Assembly (NCBI GenBank): GCA_013298815.1
Contig: JAAFJF010000016.1
Span: 1-56,841 of the forward strand
Direction: 5' to 3'
DNA: 56,841 bases
Source: Polaromonas sp.
Lineage (GTDB): Bacteria > Pseudomonadota > Gammaproteobacteria > Burkholderiales > Burkholderiaceae_C
The position numbers and the translations under genes are program-made. Below are positions 22,308 through 32,309 of the stretch, in pieces; position 1 is the stretch's first letter; each line of letters starts with the position of its first letter. The notes beneath the pieces were generated by a model. The model made no database searches. It saw nothing but the letters and a program-made list of their open reading frames with translations, and was not told the origin of the DNA.

Positions 22308-22577
22308 TTAAGCAGCTGCTGTTGCTTTTGCTGCTGCTTTGGCGTGCTGAGCAAACAAACGCTCAACGGTTGGAGATGCTTGCGCACCAACGCTTTTCCA
22401 GTAAGTCACGCGGTCTTGCGCAACGCGGATACTCTCTTCGCCACCAGTAGCGCTAGGGTTGTAAAAACCAACGCGCTCGATGAAACGGCCATCGCGGCGG
22501 GTACGTTTGTCAGCGACAACGATGTTGAAGAAAGGACGCGCTTTAGCGCCGCCGCGAGAAAGTCGAATGACGACCAT
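22308..22577 (-). CDS. rpsP: 30S ribosomal protein S16
   Basis: The start at 22577 ([17 protein letters not shown]) gives 89 residues, matching S16, with an AAGGA ribosome-binding site 6-7 bases upstream; a longer frame beginning 24 bases earlier is not homologous. FYNPSATG and the C-terminal alanine-rich tail are typical. It is the first gene of the operon, about 180 bases downstream of a good promoter. Confidence 0.97.
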   Translation of the reverse strand: MVVIRLSRGGAKARPFFNIVVADKRTRRDGRFIERVGFYNPSATGGEESIRVAQDRVTYWKSVGAQASPTVERLFAQHAKAAAKATAAA

Positions 22578-22756
22578 AATAGTTCCTTTGAAAGGCTGCA
22601 ATGTTTAGTAAAAATAAGCACAAGTCGATCCAATTGAGTTGGATTAATTTTGCCAATAATTCCCTGATAAACCTTGTAGCCCGATAATTTCATGTAATCT
22701 CAGCGTTGAGACACGTTACATAACCACCCGGCTAGAAACACGCTGAAAAGCCTTTG

Positions 22757-22786
22757 ATTATAGCTTTTTACTGGCTGTACCGTCAT
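22757..22786 (-). promoter_or_regulatory. Sigma-70-type promoter of the rpsP operon
   Basis: On the minus strand a perfect TATAAT (22757-22762) has ATGACG (4 of 6 matches to TTGACA, 22781-22786) 18 bases upstream. The initial transcript region AAAGGCTTTTC is shared with a site before rplS, and in part with the rpmB and tRNA-Leu promoters. Confidence 0.7.
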
Positions 22787-22840
22787 TTCGTCGTCATTTT
22801 TATATTTTTCCTTCTAAGTTATCTAAATTTTCATACTTTT

Positions 22841-23374
22841 ATGTTGATGATTCGCCCCAGCGCAGACACCGATTTACCCGCTATCACCGCAATTTATGCC
22901 CACCACGTTCTCAACGGAACGGGTACTTTTGAGGTCGATCCACCCAGTTTAGATGACATGCGCGGTCGCCGTGCTGATGTTTTGTCTAAAGGCTTGCCTT
23001 GGCTGGTTGCTGTCGCAAAAGAAAATGGAGAGGAATCAGTTATCGGTTACGCCTACTGCAACTGGTTTAAACCTCGGCCAGCGTACCGTTTCTCAGCGGA
23101 AGATTCGATTTATTTGAGTCCAGAAGCGGCAGGAAAAGGTGTTGGTCGTACCTTATTGGCAGAATTGATGGCGCAAGCGCAGCGGGCTGGGGTGCGCAAA
23201 TTGATCGCAGTGATTGGCGATTCAGCCAACGCAGGCTCTATCGCCGTCCATACATCTGCTGGGTTTCAGTCTGTGGGGGTATTGAAATCAAGCGGTTGGA
23301 AGTTTGATAAATGGCTAGATGTGGTGCTGATGGATAAGTTTTTAGGCGAAGCAGACGCATCGCCGCCAGTTTAA
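22841..23374 (+). CDS. GNAT-family N-acetyltransferase (phosphinothricin acetyltransferase-like)
   Basis: The ATG at 22841 gives 177 residues beginning MLMIRPS, fitting the family; the frame extends upstream into non-homologous sequence over the rpsP promoter. It has DLPAITAIYAHHVLNGTGTFE, the acetyl-CoA motif SPEAAGKGVGRTLL, and HTSAGFQSVGVLKSSGWKF. Relatives acetylate phosphinothricin, methionine sulfoximine or methionine sulfone; the natural substrate here is unknown. The gene is divergent from the rpsP operon. Confidence 0.88.
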   Translation: MLMIRPSADTDLPAITAIYAHHVLNGTGTFEVDPPSLDDMRGRRADVLSKGLPWLVAVAKENGEESVIGYAYCNWFKPRPAYRFSAEDSIYLSPEAAGKGVGRTLLAELMAQAQRAGVRKLIAVIGDSANAGSIAVHTSAGFQSVGVLKSSGWKFDKWLDVVLMDKFLGEADASPPV

Positions 23375-23414
23375 GCTTTGCCAAACTGCAAAACCATCAT
23401 AAATAAACAAACAC

Positions 23415-23861
23415 ATGAAAAACAAAACAATTGCCGCATGGCTTACATTTCTCGGTGGTCCGTTAGGCTTGCACCGGTTTTATCTTTTTGGCAGCCAAGA
23501 TTGGCTGGGTTGGCTACTACCTTTGCCAACGATTTTGGGGCTGTATGGGGTGCAACGTGTGCGCACGTATGGGATTGACGACACGATGAGCTGGGTGTTG
23601 CTGCCGGTTTTGGGCTTTGTGATTGCGGGCTGCGCACTGGTCGCGATTGTGTATGGCTTGATGTCAGCAGAGCAATGGAATGCGAAGTTCAATCCAGCAT
23701 CTAAGGCTGACGCAAGCGCTGGACAAACCAGCTGGTTGACAATAGGTGCGGTAGTCTTGTCGCTGTTTATTGGCTGCACATCATTGATATTTGGCACAGT
23801 TCAAGTATTTCAACACTATTTTGAGTACCAAATACTTGAAGATCAAAAACTACCGAAATAG
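23415..23861 (+). CDS. TM2-domain membrane protein
   Basis: A 148-residue protein. Residues 2-30 (KTIAAWLTFLGGPLGLHRFYLFG) are a TM2 domain, two hydrophobic stretches separated by a short loop with the HRFYL motif. Two more membrane spans follow at about 66-85 and 112-132. TM2 proteins are widespread and mostly uncharacterised. It lies 40 bases after the GNAT gene and may share its transcript. Confidence 0.82.
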   Translation: MKNKTIAAWLTFLGGPLGLHRFYLFGSQDWLGWLLPLPTILGLYGVQRVRTYGIDDTMSWVLLPVLGFVIAGCALVAIVYGLMSAEQWNAKFNPASKADASAGQTSWLTIGAVVLSLFIGCTSLIFGTVQVFQHYFEYQILEDQKLPK

Positions 23862-23888
23862 CTTTGCCATATTGTGTTAAAAATGCCT

Positions 23889-23935
23889 TTAGCCCGCATA
23901 TTTACTGCCTAAGCAGCTATAAAAATAATAGCAAA
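23889..23935 (-). repeat. Dispersed repeat, copy 7 (between TM2 and pit genes)
   Basis: One of two clear intergenic copies, and close to consensus: AGCCCGCATATTTACTGCC, TAAGCAGCTAT, AAAAAT, AATAGCAAA. In the reading frame used by antisense coding copies it carries TAA at the variable position. It sits between convergent genes. Confidence 0.92.
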
Positions 23936-23975
23936 TCTAGCGACGTATTTGACGCAACCAGCTAGACTTGAGACA

Positions 23976-24983
23976 TTAAAACAACTGTAAACTGACCCAG
24001 TAAGCGACGGCTGCGACAAATGCGCTTGCTGGGATAGTGAATATCCAAGCCCAAACAATGTTGCCAGCTACGCCCCAGCGAACGGCGCTAGCGCGCTGAA
24101 CGGAGCCAACGCCTACGATAGAACCCGTAATCGTGTGTGTTGTAGAGACCGGAACGCCCATGAACGTGTTTAAAAACAAGGTGATAGCACCCGCACCCTC
24201 AGCGCAAAAACCACCGACGGGCTTGAGTTTGGTGATCTTTTGCCCCATGGTTTTGACAATGCGCCAGCCACCAAACATGGTTCCTGCACCAATGGCGCAA
24301 TAGGCAGAAATAGCAACCCACAAGGGTGGTGATTTGTCGCCGGCAGCAGAGTAACCAGTCGCAATCAGCAACATCCAAATGATGCCGATGGTCTTTTGTG
24401 CATCATTGCCACCGTGACCCAGGCTAAAGGCTGCTGCAGAAGCCAATTGCAAGCGTCTGAATATGCGGTCAACCTTGGATGGTGCCGTTTTGCGGCAAAT
24501 CCATGCCACAGCGACCATCAACAATGAGCCGAGTACAAAACCCAAAATCGGCGAAACAAAAATAAAGATAACGATTTTGATGATGCCGCTTGAAATCACA
24601 GCGCTCGCGCCCGCTTTGGTAACTGCAGCGCCAATAATGCCACCTGCTAGAGCGTGAGAAGAGCTACTAGGAATGCCGTAATACCAAGTAATCGTGTTCC
24701 AAGTGATGCCGCCAATCAGCGCGCCGAACACCACATGAATATCAACAATGGCGGGATTTACCAAGCCTTTACCCATCGTAGCAGCTACCGCAAAGCCAAA
24801 TACAAAAATAGCGATAGCATTAAAAAATGCAGCAAAAACAACAGCTTGGCCAGGTTTCAAAACACCAGTGGAAACAACAGTTGCAATCGAATTGGCTGCG
24901 TCATGAAAGCCATTCATAAAGTCGAAAGCCAGAGCCAAGAGCACCAGCATAGCGACTATCCAAAATGCGGTTTGACCTTGCAT
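23976..24983 (-). CDS. Low-affinity inorganic phosphate transporter (Pit family)
   Basis: A 335-residue membrane protein with about ten spans. The family's inverted repeats are seen as FDFMNGFHDAANSIATVV near residue 20 and GVPVSTTHTITGSIVGVG near residue 275, and SLGHGGNDAQKTIG lies near residue 192. It imports phosphate as a metal complex with protons. It is co-transcribed with, and overlaps by one base (TAATG), the PhoU-like gene before it, a standard Pit accessory pairing. Confidence 0.94.
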   Translation of the reverse strand: MQGQTAFWIVAMLVLLALAFDFMNGFHDAANSIATVVSTGVLKPGQAVVFAAFFNAIAIFVFGFAVAATMGKGLVNPAIVDIHVVFGALIGGITWNTITWYYGIPSSSSHALAGGIIGAAVTKAGASAVISSGIIKIVIFIFVSPILGFVLGSLLMVAVAWICRKTAPSKVDRIFRRLQLASAAAFSLGHGGNDAQKTIGIIWMLLIATGYSAAGDKSPPLWVAISAYCAIGAGTMFGGWRIVKTMGQKITKLKPVGGFCAEGAGAITLFLNTFMGVPVSTTHTITGSIVGVGSVQRASAVRWGVAGNIVWAWIFTIPASAFVAAVAYWVSLQLF

Positions 24984-25630
24984 TAAGAATTCTCCAAAAT
25001 GATGCCTTCAATCAAATTAGCTACGTCTTCGCATTTATCTGTAATCGTCTCAAGCAGTTCGTAAATGGCTTTGAGTTTGATAACTTCACGGACATCTGGT
25101 TCTTCGCGAAACAGCTTGCTCATGGCACTGCGCATCACGCGGTCAGCATCAGACTCAAGTTTGTCAATTTCTTCACAGGTTTTCAGTGCGGTTTCAGCAG
25201 TTGCAGGGTCAGCAATGCTGCCTAGCAAATACACAGCATCTTTGAGACGATCAATACACTTCACGCTGATGTCTGTGAGGCGCTTGATGTCGGGAGTCAT
25301 TTCGCGCACGTCGTACAAAGCCATGGTTTCAGCAGAATCTTGCAGCAAATCTGCCACATCATCCATGGTGTTGATGAGTTTGTGGATGTGCTCACGATCA
25401 ATCGGGGTGATGAATGTTTTGTGAAGCAACTGGTTCACATCACGGGTCACGCGGTCTGCGGCACGTTCGGCGTTGTCAACATCGCGGTTGTACTGCTCAC
25501 GCAAATGAACATCGTTGTAGTTGTCTACCAGATGAGAGAAAGCTCTCGCAGCCTCAACGGTGCGGTCAGCGTGTTGGTTAAACATTTCAAAGAAATTGCC
25601 TTCACGTGGCAGTAATTTACCGAAAAACAT
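24983..25630 (-). CDS. DUF47 family (PhoU-like) Pit accessory protein
   Basis: A 215-residue, all-helical PhoU-related protein of the DUF47 family (MFFGKLLPREGNFFEMFNQHAD start, REYNRDVDNAERAADRVTR-like acidic helices, MDDVADLLQDSAE). These proteins are encoded next to Pit transporters and are thought to regulate them. The paired acidic motifs could bind metal, as in PhoU. It is the first gene of the pair. Confidence 0.92.
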   Translation of the reverse strand: MFFGKLLPREGNFFEMFNQHADRTVEAARAFSHLVDNYNDVHLREQYNRDVDNAERAADRVTRDVNQLLHKTFITPIDREHIHKLINTMDDVADLLQDSAETMALYDVREMTPDIKRLTDISVKCIDRLKDAVYLLGSIADPATAETALKTCEEIDKLESDADRVMRSAMSKLFREEPDVREVIKLKAIYELLETITDKCEDVANLIEGIILENS

Positions 25631-25764
25631 GTGTGCCTCCCTGTGGGAAATATTTCATTAACATTTCAAAAATATGACATTCCTGTAACTCGTGGAGTTT
25701 AACCTCGATAGTCTTGAGTTCGGCAAGCTTGTTGATTTAAGTTGAAAAAGTCGAAAAGGTGGTC

Positions 25765-25800
25765 AAAAAAAAACCGCACAACGAAAAGTTGTACGGTTTT
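25765..25800 (-). terminator. Terminator after tRNA-Leu
   Basis: On the minus strand ACCGTACAAC pairs with GTTGTGCGGT (one G-U pair, 4-base loop) followed by nine U. It starts 4 bases past the tRNA 3' end. Confidence 0.88.
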
Positions 25801-25803
25801 TAG

Positions 25804-25890
25804 TGGTGCCGGAGGCCGGAATCGAACCGGCACGGGTCTTACCCCGCGGGATTTTGAGTCCCGTGCGTCTACCAATTTCACCACTCCGGC
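25804..25890 (-). tRNA. tRNA-Leu (anticodon CAA)
   Basis: An 87-base gene on the minus strand including an encoded CCA. The acceptor stem GCCGGAG pairs with CTCCGGC, the anticodon stem CGGGA/TCCCG encloses CTCAAAA (anticodon CAA, reads UUG), there is a long class II variable arm, and the T-arm contains GGTTCGATTCC. TrmL, encoded at 10858-11325, would be expected to methylate the wobble C. Confidence 0.98.
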
Positions 25891-25913
25891 AGTTGGAATC
25901 TGTGAAGCCTCGA

Positions 25914-25919
25914 ATTATG
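25914..25919 (-). promoter_or_regulatory. -10 box of the tRNA-Leu promoter
   Basis: CATAAT on the minus strand, 24 bases before the tRNA 5' end and followed by TCGAGGCTTC, which resembles the GGCTT initial region of the rpsP and rpmB promoters. A matching -35 is not evident. Confidence 0.4.
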
Positions 25920-25944
25920 ACACATTTTATGGCACATTATTGGG

Positions 25945-26847
25945 ATGAACTATTTAACTATTGAAGATGTGATCGGAAAAACGCCTTTGGTGGCACTGCA
26001 ACGCATTGGTGTAGCTGGCAATAAGCTCAAAAACAATGTTGTTTTGGGTAAGTTAGAGGGTAACAACCCCGCTGGCTCGGTGAAAGACAGGGCTGCCATG
26101 TCCATGATCAAGCGTGCTGAAGAGCGTGGACAGATCAAGCCGGGCGATACATTGATCGAGGCAACCTCCGGTAACACTGGAATAGCTTTGGCGATGGCAG
26201 CGGCTATCCGAGGCTACAGCATGGTGCTCATCATGCCTGAAGACCTGTCTATCGAACGGGTACAAACGATGAAAGCTTTTGGGGCGGAGCTGATATTGAC
26301 CCCAAAAAGCGGCGGTATGGAGTACGCTCGCGATTTGGCCGAGCAAATGCAAGCGGAGGGCAAAGGTTTGGTGTTAGATCAGTTCGCAAATCTAGATAAC
26401 CCGCGTGCACATTTCGAAACCACAGGGCCAGAGCTTTGGGCGGATACGCAAGGGCAGATCACTCATTTTGTGAGTGCGATGGGTACGACGGGAACAATCA
26501 CTGGTGTATCTAAGTATTTGAAAGAAAAAAATCCAAATATCAAAATCATCGGTGCGCAGCCGTCTGAAGGTTCGCGTATTCCAGGAATCCGCAAATGGCC
26601 AACTGAGTATTTGCCCAAAATTTATGACCCAAGTCATGTCGACGAGTTGGTTTTAGTTAGCCAAGCGGATGCTGAAGATATGTGCCGTCAATTAGCCAAA
26701 GATGAGGGCATTTTTTGTGGTATTTCAGCCGCAGGTGCATGTTGGGTGGCGCAGCAAATCTCGAAAACTGTTGAAAATGCAACGATTGCTTTTATCGTTT
26801 GCGATAGGGGAGATAGATATTTGTCCACTGGTGTATTTCCAGCTTGA
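25945..26847 (+). CDS. cysM: Cysteine synthase B (O-acetylserine sulfhydrylase, CysM)
   Basis: A 300-residue PLP enzyme. The PLP lysine is Lys47 in NPAGSVKDRA; the phosphate loop is TSGNTG and the second loop GTTGT. The segment GSRIPGIRKWPTEYLP is typical of CysM rather than CysK and fits use of thiosulfate as well as sulfide. Its start is 54 bases from the tRNA on the opposite strand. The Nudix gene follows 16 bases later. Confidence 0.94.
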   Translation: MNYLTIEDVIGKTPLVALQRIGVAGNKLKNNVVLGKLEGNNPAGSVKDRAAMSMIKRAEERGQIKPGDTLIEATSGNTGIALAMAAAIRGYSMVLIMPEDLSIERVQTMKAFGAELILTPKSGGMEYARDLAEQMQAEGKGLVLDQFANLDNPRAHFETTGPELWADTQGQITHFVSAMGTTGTITGVSKYLKEKNPNIKIIGAQPSEGSRIPGIRKWPTEYLPKIYDPSHVDELVLVSQADAEDMCRQLAKDEGIFCGISAAGACWVAQQISKTVENATIAFIVCDRGDRYLSTGVFPA

Positions 26848-26863
26848 TTGAAAGTCATCCAAG

Positions 26864-27391
26864 ATGCAAACCTATAAATACTGCCCGTCATGTGCCGCAC
26901 CTTTAGCTTTGGTTTCTTTGTTGGAAGATGGCGGCATGAAGGAGCGCTTGCGCTGTGCCGCTTGCGATTTCGTGCATTGGAACAACCCTACGCCCGTGTT
27001 AGCGGCTGTGATTGAATACGAGGGTCGTATTTTGCTTGCACAAAACGCTGCATGGCCGGGCAAAATGTTTGCGTTGATTACTGGGTTCATGGAGGCTGGT
27101 GAAACACCAAAAGACGGCATTGCGCGCGAAATCAAAGAAGAAACGAATCTTGATGTCAGTGAGCTTAATTTGATTGGCGTCTACGATTTTCAGCGCATGA
27201 ACCAAATCATCATTGCGTACCATGCGGTTGCTTCGGGTGATGTGGTTTTGTCACCTGAATTGGTAGATTTCAGGTTGTTCTCGCCTCAAACGGTGAAATG
27301 CTGGCCTTCAAGCACAGGATATGCCTTGGCCGATTGGCTCAAATCGCGTGGGCATGAGCCGCAGTTTGTGGAGTGGCCTAATAAGTCTTAA
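26864..27391 (+). CDS. Nudix hydrolase with N-terminal zinc ribbon (NADH pyrophosphatase-like)
   Basis: A 175-residue protein. Residues 7-36 form a zinc ribbon (CPSC...CAAC); the Nudix box GFMEAGETPKDGIAREIKEE lies at about 72-91. This matches the C-terminal two-thirds of NudC, without its N-terminal domain, so it may hydrolyse NADH or related dinucleotides, or be a generic housecleaning enzyme. It is probably in one transcript with cysM and ends at a bidirectional terminator. Confidence 0.86.
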   Translation: MQTYKYCPSCAAPLALVSLLEDGGMKERLRCAACDFVHWNNPTPVLAAVIEYEGRILLAQNAAWPGKMFALITGFMEAGETPKDGIAREIKEETNLDVSELNLIGVYDFQRMNQIIIAYHAVASGDVVLSPELVDFRLFSPQTVKCWPSSTGYALADWLKSRGHEPQFVEWPNKS

Positions 27392-27422
27392 AAATAAGAA
27401 CTGTAATCACCTTGCCTCATGC

Positions 27423-27459
27423 AAAAAGCCCGTCAAACATGTCGTTCGACGGGCTTTTT
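27423..27459. terminator. Bidirectional terminator between the Nudix gene and rpmG
   Basis: AAAAAGCCCGTC pairs with GACGGGCTTTTT (12-bp arms), with T-runs both ways, between convergent transcripts. Confidence 0.93.
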
Positions 27460-27475
27460 GAGTTGGAAAACTGAA

Positions 27476-27643
27476 TTACTTCAATTTAACTTCTTTGTAA
27501 TCCACATGCTTGCGTGCTTTAGGATCAAATTTCTTGATCAGCATTTTGTCAGGTGTTGTTTTTTTGTTTTTGTCAGTCGTGTAGAAATGACCTGTACCAG
27601 CTGTTGATTCCAGCTTGATTTTTTCGCGTCCGCCTTTTGCCAT
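27476..27643 (-). CDS. rpmG: 50S ribosomal protein L33
   Basis: A 55-residue protein that is easy to miss because of its length. It starts [14 protein letters not shown], continues [17 protein letters not shown] and ends [14 protein letters not shown], all typical of L33. It has no CxxC pairs, so it is the zinc-independent form. It follows rpmB by 33 bases, the usual rpmB-rpmG pair. Confidence 0.97.
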   Translation of the reverse strand: MAKGGREKIKLESTAGTGHFYTTDKNKKTTPDKMLIKKFDPKARKHVDYKEVKLK

Positions 27644-27676
27644 GATGATGCTCCGTATCTAGGTTATTTGGTGGAA

Positions 27677-27910
27677 TTAAGCTTGACCGCGAGCACGCAT
27701 GTCTGCGAGCACGGATTCGATGCCGTTTTTGTCAATCAAACGGATAGCTGCAGCTGAAACGCGCAGGCGAACCCAGCGATTTTCGGCTTCGATCCAGAAG
27801 CGACGATACTGTAGATTCGGCAAAAACCGACGTTTGGTGTGGTTGTTGGCGTGAGAAACATTGTTTCCCGACATTGGGCCTTTGCCCGTTACTTCACATA
27901 CGCGTGCCAT
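27677..27910 (-). CDS. rpmB: 50S ribosomal protein L28
   Basis: A 77-residue protein with [33 protein letters not shown] and the conserved [18 protein letters not shown] leader of about 140 bases between its promoter and start contains a hairpin and a degraded copy of the dispersed repeat. Confidence 0.97.
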   Translation of the reverse strand: MARVCEVTGKGPMSGNNVSHANNHTKRRFLPNLQYRRFWIEAENRWVRLRVSAAAIRLIDKNGIESVLADMRARGQA

Positions 27911-28005
27911 GAGGACACTCCTAATAAAAACGCAACTTATTGAATATTTAATAAATAAAGTTGCGCGTTAACGGCTCTCGCCGCACCTCGCTATCGAGTG
28001 TAGAT

Positions 28006-28048
28006 AGCGGTAAATAATCACTGCCTATAAAATCATATAAAGCAGCAA
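28006..28048 (-). repeat. Dispersed repeat, copy 8 (degraded, in rpmB leader)
   Basis: GCGGTAAATAATCACTGCCT, then ATAAAATCATATAAAGC: keeps the ACTGCCT and AT-rich core but has lost the clear GCTAT/ATAGC arms and has an internal deletion. It lies in the leader of rpmB beside a 7-bp hairpin (CGCTATC/GATAGCG, 27989-28009). Confidence 0.45.
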
Positions 28049-28056
28049 AGCCACAG

Positions 28057-28085
28057 ATTATAGCGTTTTTTGGCTGTGGCTTCAA
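28057..28085 (-). promoter_or_regulatory. Sigma-70-type promoter of rpmB-rpmG
   Basis: On the minus strand TATAAT (28057-28062), spacer of 17, and TTGAAG (28080-28085). The initial transcript region TGTGGCTTTG matches the GGCTTT seen at rpsP and rplS. Confidence 0.72.
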
Positions 28086-28097
28086 TTTGGCTGATAT

Positions 28098-29274
<1,177 letters not shown>

Positions 29275-29949
29275 ATGACTATTTTGTCGAATTTGGATTT
29301 AATTCGTCGGGTGCCTTTGTTCTCTATGCTTTCTGACGCGCAAGCGCAAACGATTGCTGAGTCAGTAACGAAGCAACGTTTCAGGCGAGGTGAAGCTATC
29401 GTAGAAGGTGGCAAGAAAGCCAATGCTCTTTACATTATTTTGAATGGTCGCGCGCACGTTGTTGCGACTGATACGCGTGGTCGAGAAGCCATCTTGGCAA
29501 ATTTAAAACAAGGTGATTATGTCGGCGAGATGAGTCTCATCGACAACCAACCGCACTCAGCCACGGTGCGTGCTGAAGTACAAACAGATGTACTCGTTCT
29601 AGGACGCACGCAGTTTGCACGTATCTTGCCCGAAAACGCTGCTATGACTTACGCCATCATGAAAGTACTGGTGCAGCGACTGCGTCAAGCGGATCGAAAA
29701 ATTGAATCCCTGGCCTTGATGGATGTCTATGGTCGCGTTGCAAATGCGCTACTAGACCTGTCTGTGCTTACCAGTGATGGTCATTCTTTTATTAAAGACA
29801 AAGTGTCGCGTCAAAACATCGCTAAAACAGTTGGCGCATCGCGTGAAATGGTTAGCCGTGTGATGAAAGACCTAGAAGACAAAGGCTATATTGAAAGTCA
29901 AGAAGATGGCTCGATATTGATTCGCAATAGCAGCCATACATTGTTGTAA
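29275..29949 (+). CDS. Crp/Fnr-family transcriptional regulator
   Basis: A 224-residue protein with a cyclic-nucleotide-binding fold (about 10-120, with GDYVGEMSLIDNQPHSATVRAE), a dimer helix and a C-terminal winged helix-turn-helix (VSRQNIAKTVGASREMVSRVMKDLEDKG, about 180-207). None of the Fnr iron-sulfur cysteines is present, so it is not an oxygen sensor of that kind. The EMSLIDNQPHSATV segment resembles the cAMP pocket but ligand binding is untested. It lies 15 bases before ftsK and may be co-transcribed. Confidence 0.87.
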   Translation: MTILSNLDLIRRVPLFSMLSDAQAQTIAESVTKQRFRRGEAIVEGGKKANALYIILNGRAHVVATDTRGREAILANLKQGDYVGEMSLIDNQPHSATVRAEVQTDVLVLGRTQFARILPENAAMTYAIMKVLVQRLRQADRKIESLALMDVYGRVANALLDLSVLTSDGHSFIKDKVSRQNIAKTVGASREMVSRVMKDLEDKGYIESQEDGSILIRNSSHTLL

Positions 29950-29964
29950 ATTTCATAACTTTAG

Positions 29965-32304
29965 ATGACCTATTCTCTAAATACCTTAAACAACGCACAG
30001 TCACATTCAGAGCCCACCGCAACTGAGCGATTTACCCAAGAAGTTGCCTTGGTAGTCGGGTTATTGATACTTGTTTTTTGGGTGCTATCGCTGGTTAGCT
30101 ACACAACCAACGATGCTGCATGGTCCACCACTGGTTTGAGTGAAGTCACTCGGAATTGGGGTGGTCGCATCGGTGCAAATGTGGCGGATTTGAGCTATTT
30201 CTTTTTTGGTTTTTCAATTTGGTGGTGTGTTGTCGCGCTAGCAAGTGCTTGGCTTGCTAGGTTAGCGTCTTGGATGCGTCACGAAAAAATGTCGTATGTC
30301 GCTACTCAAGATCAGCCCAAGTTCTATCTGTCTACGCGCGTGCGATTTTGGCTGGGTTTGGTGCTTTTGTTATGCGTCAGTACAGCCATAGAGTGGGCGC
30401 GTTTGTATCGATTTGAAGCACATTTGCCGGGTCATGCAGGTGGTGTTTTGGGATATGAACTAGGTCGATTTAGTGTAACTTCGTTGGGGTTTACGGGTGC
30501 TGCTTTGGCTTGCATTAGTGTTGGTGTGATGGCTGCCTCTATGGTCTTTAATTTTTCTTGGAGTAAAACTGCTTCAAGTATGGGGGAATGGCTGGAAGCT
30601 TTTATCGCGGCGCGAAGACAAAAAAGCGAAGTAGCGCAAGACTTAGCAATTGGGAAAGTTGCAGCGCGTGAACGCGAAGTAGATTTGCAAGATGAGCGCG
30701 TTGTGATTGCCGATCATCACCCCACACCAGTACGTATCGAGCCAGTGTTGGCCGAAGCACCACCTAGCATACGCGTGGCTAAAGAACGCCAAAAACCATT
30801 GTTTGTCGATATGCTGGATAGCAAACTGCCGCAGGTCGATTTGTTAGATGGTCAAGTCGCACGACAAGAAACAGTTTCGCCTGAAACCTTGGAGATGACC
30901 TCTCGCTTGATCGAGAAAAAACTCAAAGATTTCGGCGTTGAAGTTCGCGTGGTTTTGGCATCTCCTGGCCCCGTCATTACCCGCTACGAAATCGAACCGG
31001 CCGTTGGCGTGAAAGGTTCGCAAATCGTCGGTTTGGCCAAAGACTTGGCGCGTTCGCTCAGCTTGGTGTCAATTCGCGTGGTTGAGACGATTCCGGGCAA
31101 AAATTACATGGCTTTGGAGCTGCCCAACGCGCGCCGGCAATCCATCAAGCTCAGTGAAATTTTGGGTTCTGATGTGTATAACGAAGCCAAATCTCTGTTG
31201 ACAATGGGTCTGGGTAAAGACATCATCGGCAATGCGGTGGTGGCTGATTTGGCCAAAATGCCGCATGTGCTGGTAGCAGGAACGACGGGTTCTGGTAAAT
31301 CTGTCGGTATCAACGCCATGATTTTGTCGCTGCTCTACAAAGCCGAAGCCCGCGATGTGAGGTTGTTGATGATCGACCCGAAAATGTTAGAGATGAGCGT
31401 TTACGAGGGCATTCCACACCTTTTGGCTCCGGTCGTAACCGACATGCGCCAAGCCGCGCACGGCTTGAACTGGTGCGTGGCCGAAATGGAACGCCGCTAC
31501 AAACTGCTCAGTAAGATGGGCGTTCGCAATTTAGCGGGTTACAACGCCAAAATTGACGAAGCCAAAGCGCGTGAAGAGTTCATTTACAACCCGTTCAGCT
31601 TGACACCTGAGTCACCGGAACCTTTGGAACGCGAGCCGCACATAGTTGTGGTCATCGACGAGCTGGCCGATTTGATGATGGTTGTGGGTAAAAAGATTGA
31701 AGAATTGATAGCACGCTTGGCACAAAAGGCGAGGGCTGCAGGCATCCATTTGATTTTGGCAACTCAGCGCCCCAGTGTGGACGTGATCACGGGGTTGATC
31801 AAAGCCAACATCCCGACGCGTATTTCCTTTCAAGTCAGCAGCAAAATCGACAGCCGTACCATTTTGGACCAAATGGGCGCAGAGGCACTGTTGGGCATGG
31901 GCGACATGCTGTACATGGCCAGCGGCACGGGCTTGCCAATCCGTGTGCACGGTGCCTATGTCAGCGACGAAGAGGTTCACCGCGTTGTATCTTATCTTAA
32001 GAGCCAAGGCGAGCCCGATTACATTGAAGGCGTGCTAGAGGGCGGAACGGCCGATGGCGACGGTGATTTGATGGGAGATGGCAGCGGTGGCGGCGGTAGC
32101 AGCGAAAAAGACCCGATGTACGACCAAGCTGTTGAAGTAGTTTTGAAGAATCGCAAAGCCAGTATTTCTCTCGTCCAGCGGCATTTAAAAATAGGTTATA
32201 ACCGAGCAGCAAGATTGGTGGAAGACATGGAAAAAGCAGGTATGGTGAGCGCGATGAGCAGCAATGGGCAGCGTGAAATATTGGTACCACAGCGGGCGGA
32301 ATAG
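29965..32304 (+). CDS. ftsK: DNA translocase FtsK
   Basis: A 779-residue septal DNA pump. Four membrane spans in the first 200 residues are followed by a short linker, the motor domain with Walker A GTTGSGKS (near residue 440) and Walker B ([12 protein letters not shown]), and a C-terminal gamma winged helix ([20 protein letters not shown]) that reads KOPS sequences. The linker is short compared with E. coli FtsK, as in many bacteria. Just before the gamma domain is a Gly-rich stretch. Confidence 0.96.
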   Translation: MTYSLNTLNNAQSHSEPTATERFTQEVALVVGLLILVFWVLSLVSYTTNDAAWSTTGLSEVTRNWGGRIGANVADLSYFFFGFSIWWCVVALASAWLARLASWMRHEKMSYVATQDQPKFYLSTRVRFWLGLVLLLCVSTAIEWARLYRFEAHLPGHAGGVLGYELGRFSVTSLGFTGAALACISVGVMAASMVFNFSWSKTASSMGEWLEAFIAARRQKSEVAQDLAIGKVAAREREVDLQDERVVIADHHPTPVRIEPVLAEAPPSIRVAKERQKPLFVDMLDSKLPQVDLLDGQVARQETVSPETLEMTSRLIEKKLKDFGVEVRVVLASPGPVITRYEIEPAVGVKGSQIVGLAKDLARSLSLVSIRVVETIPGKNYMALELPNARRQSIKLSEILGSDVYNEAKSLLTMGLGKDIIGNAVVADLAKMPHVLVAGTTGSGKSVGINAMILSLLYKAEARDVRLLMIDPKMLEMSVYEGIPHLLAPVVTDMRQAAHGLNWCVAEMERRYKLLSKMGVRNLAGYNAKIDEAKAREEFIYNPFSLTPESPEPLEREPHIVVVIDELADLMMVVGKKIEELIARLAQKARAAGIHLILATQRPSVDVITGLIKANIPTRISFQVSSKIDSRTILDQMGAEALLGMGDMLYMASGTGLPIRVHGAYVSDEEVHRVVSYLKSQGEPDYIEGVLEGGTADGDGDLMGDGSGGGGSSEKDPMYDQAVEVVLKNRKASISLVQRHLKIGYNRAARLVEDMEKAGMVSAMSSNGQREILVPQRAE

Positions 32305-32309
32305 GCTAT

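Noticed and set aside
25699-25884. Minus-strand open frame of 61 codons beginning MVKLVDARDSKSRG
   Set aside because: It lies over tRNA-Leu; this translation is a well-known false prediction across tRNA genes.
30231-30262. CTAGCAAG/CTTGCTAG hairpin in ftsK
   Set aside because: It lies in the coding region of a membrane segment with no termination or known signal features.
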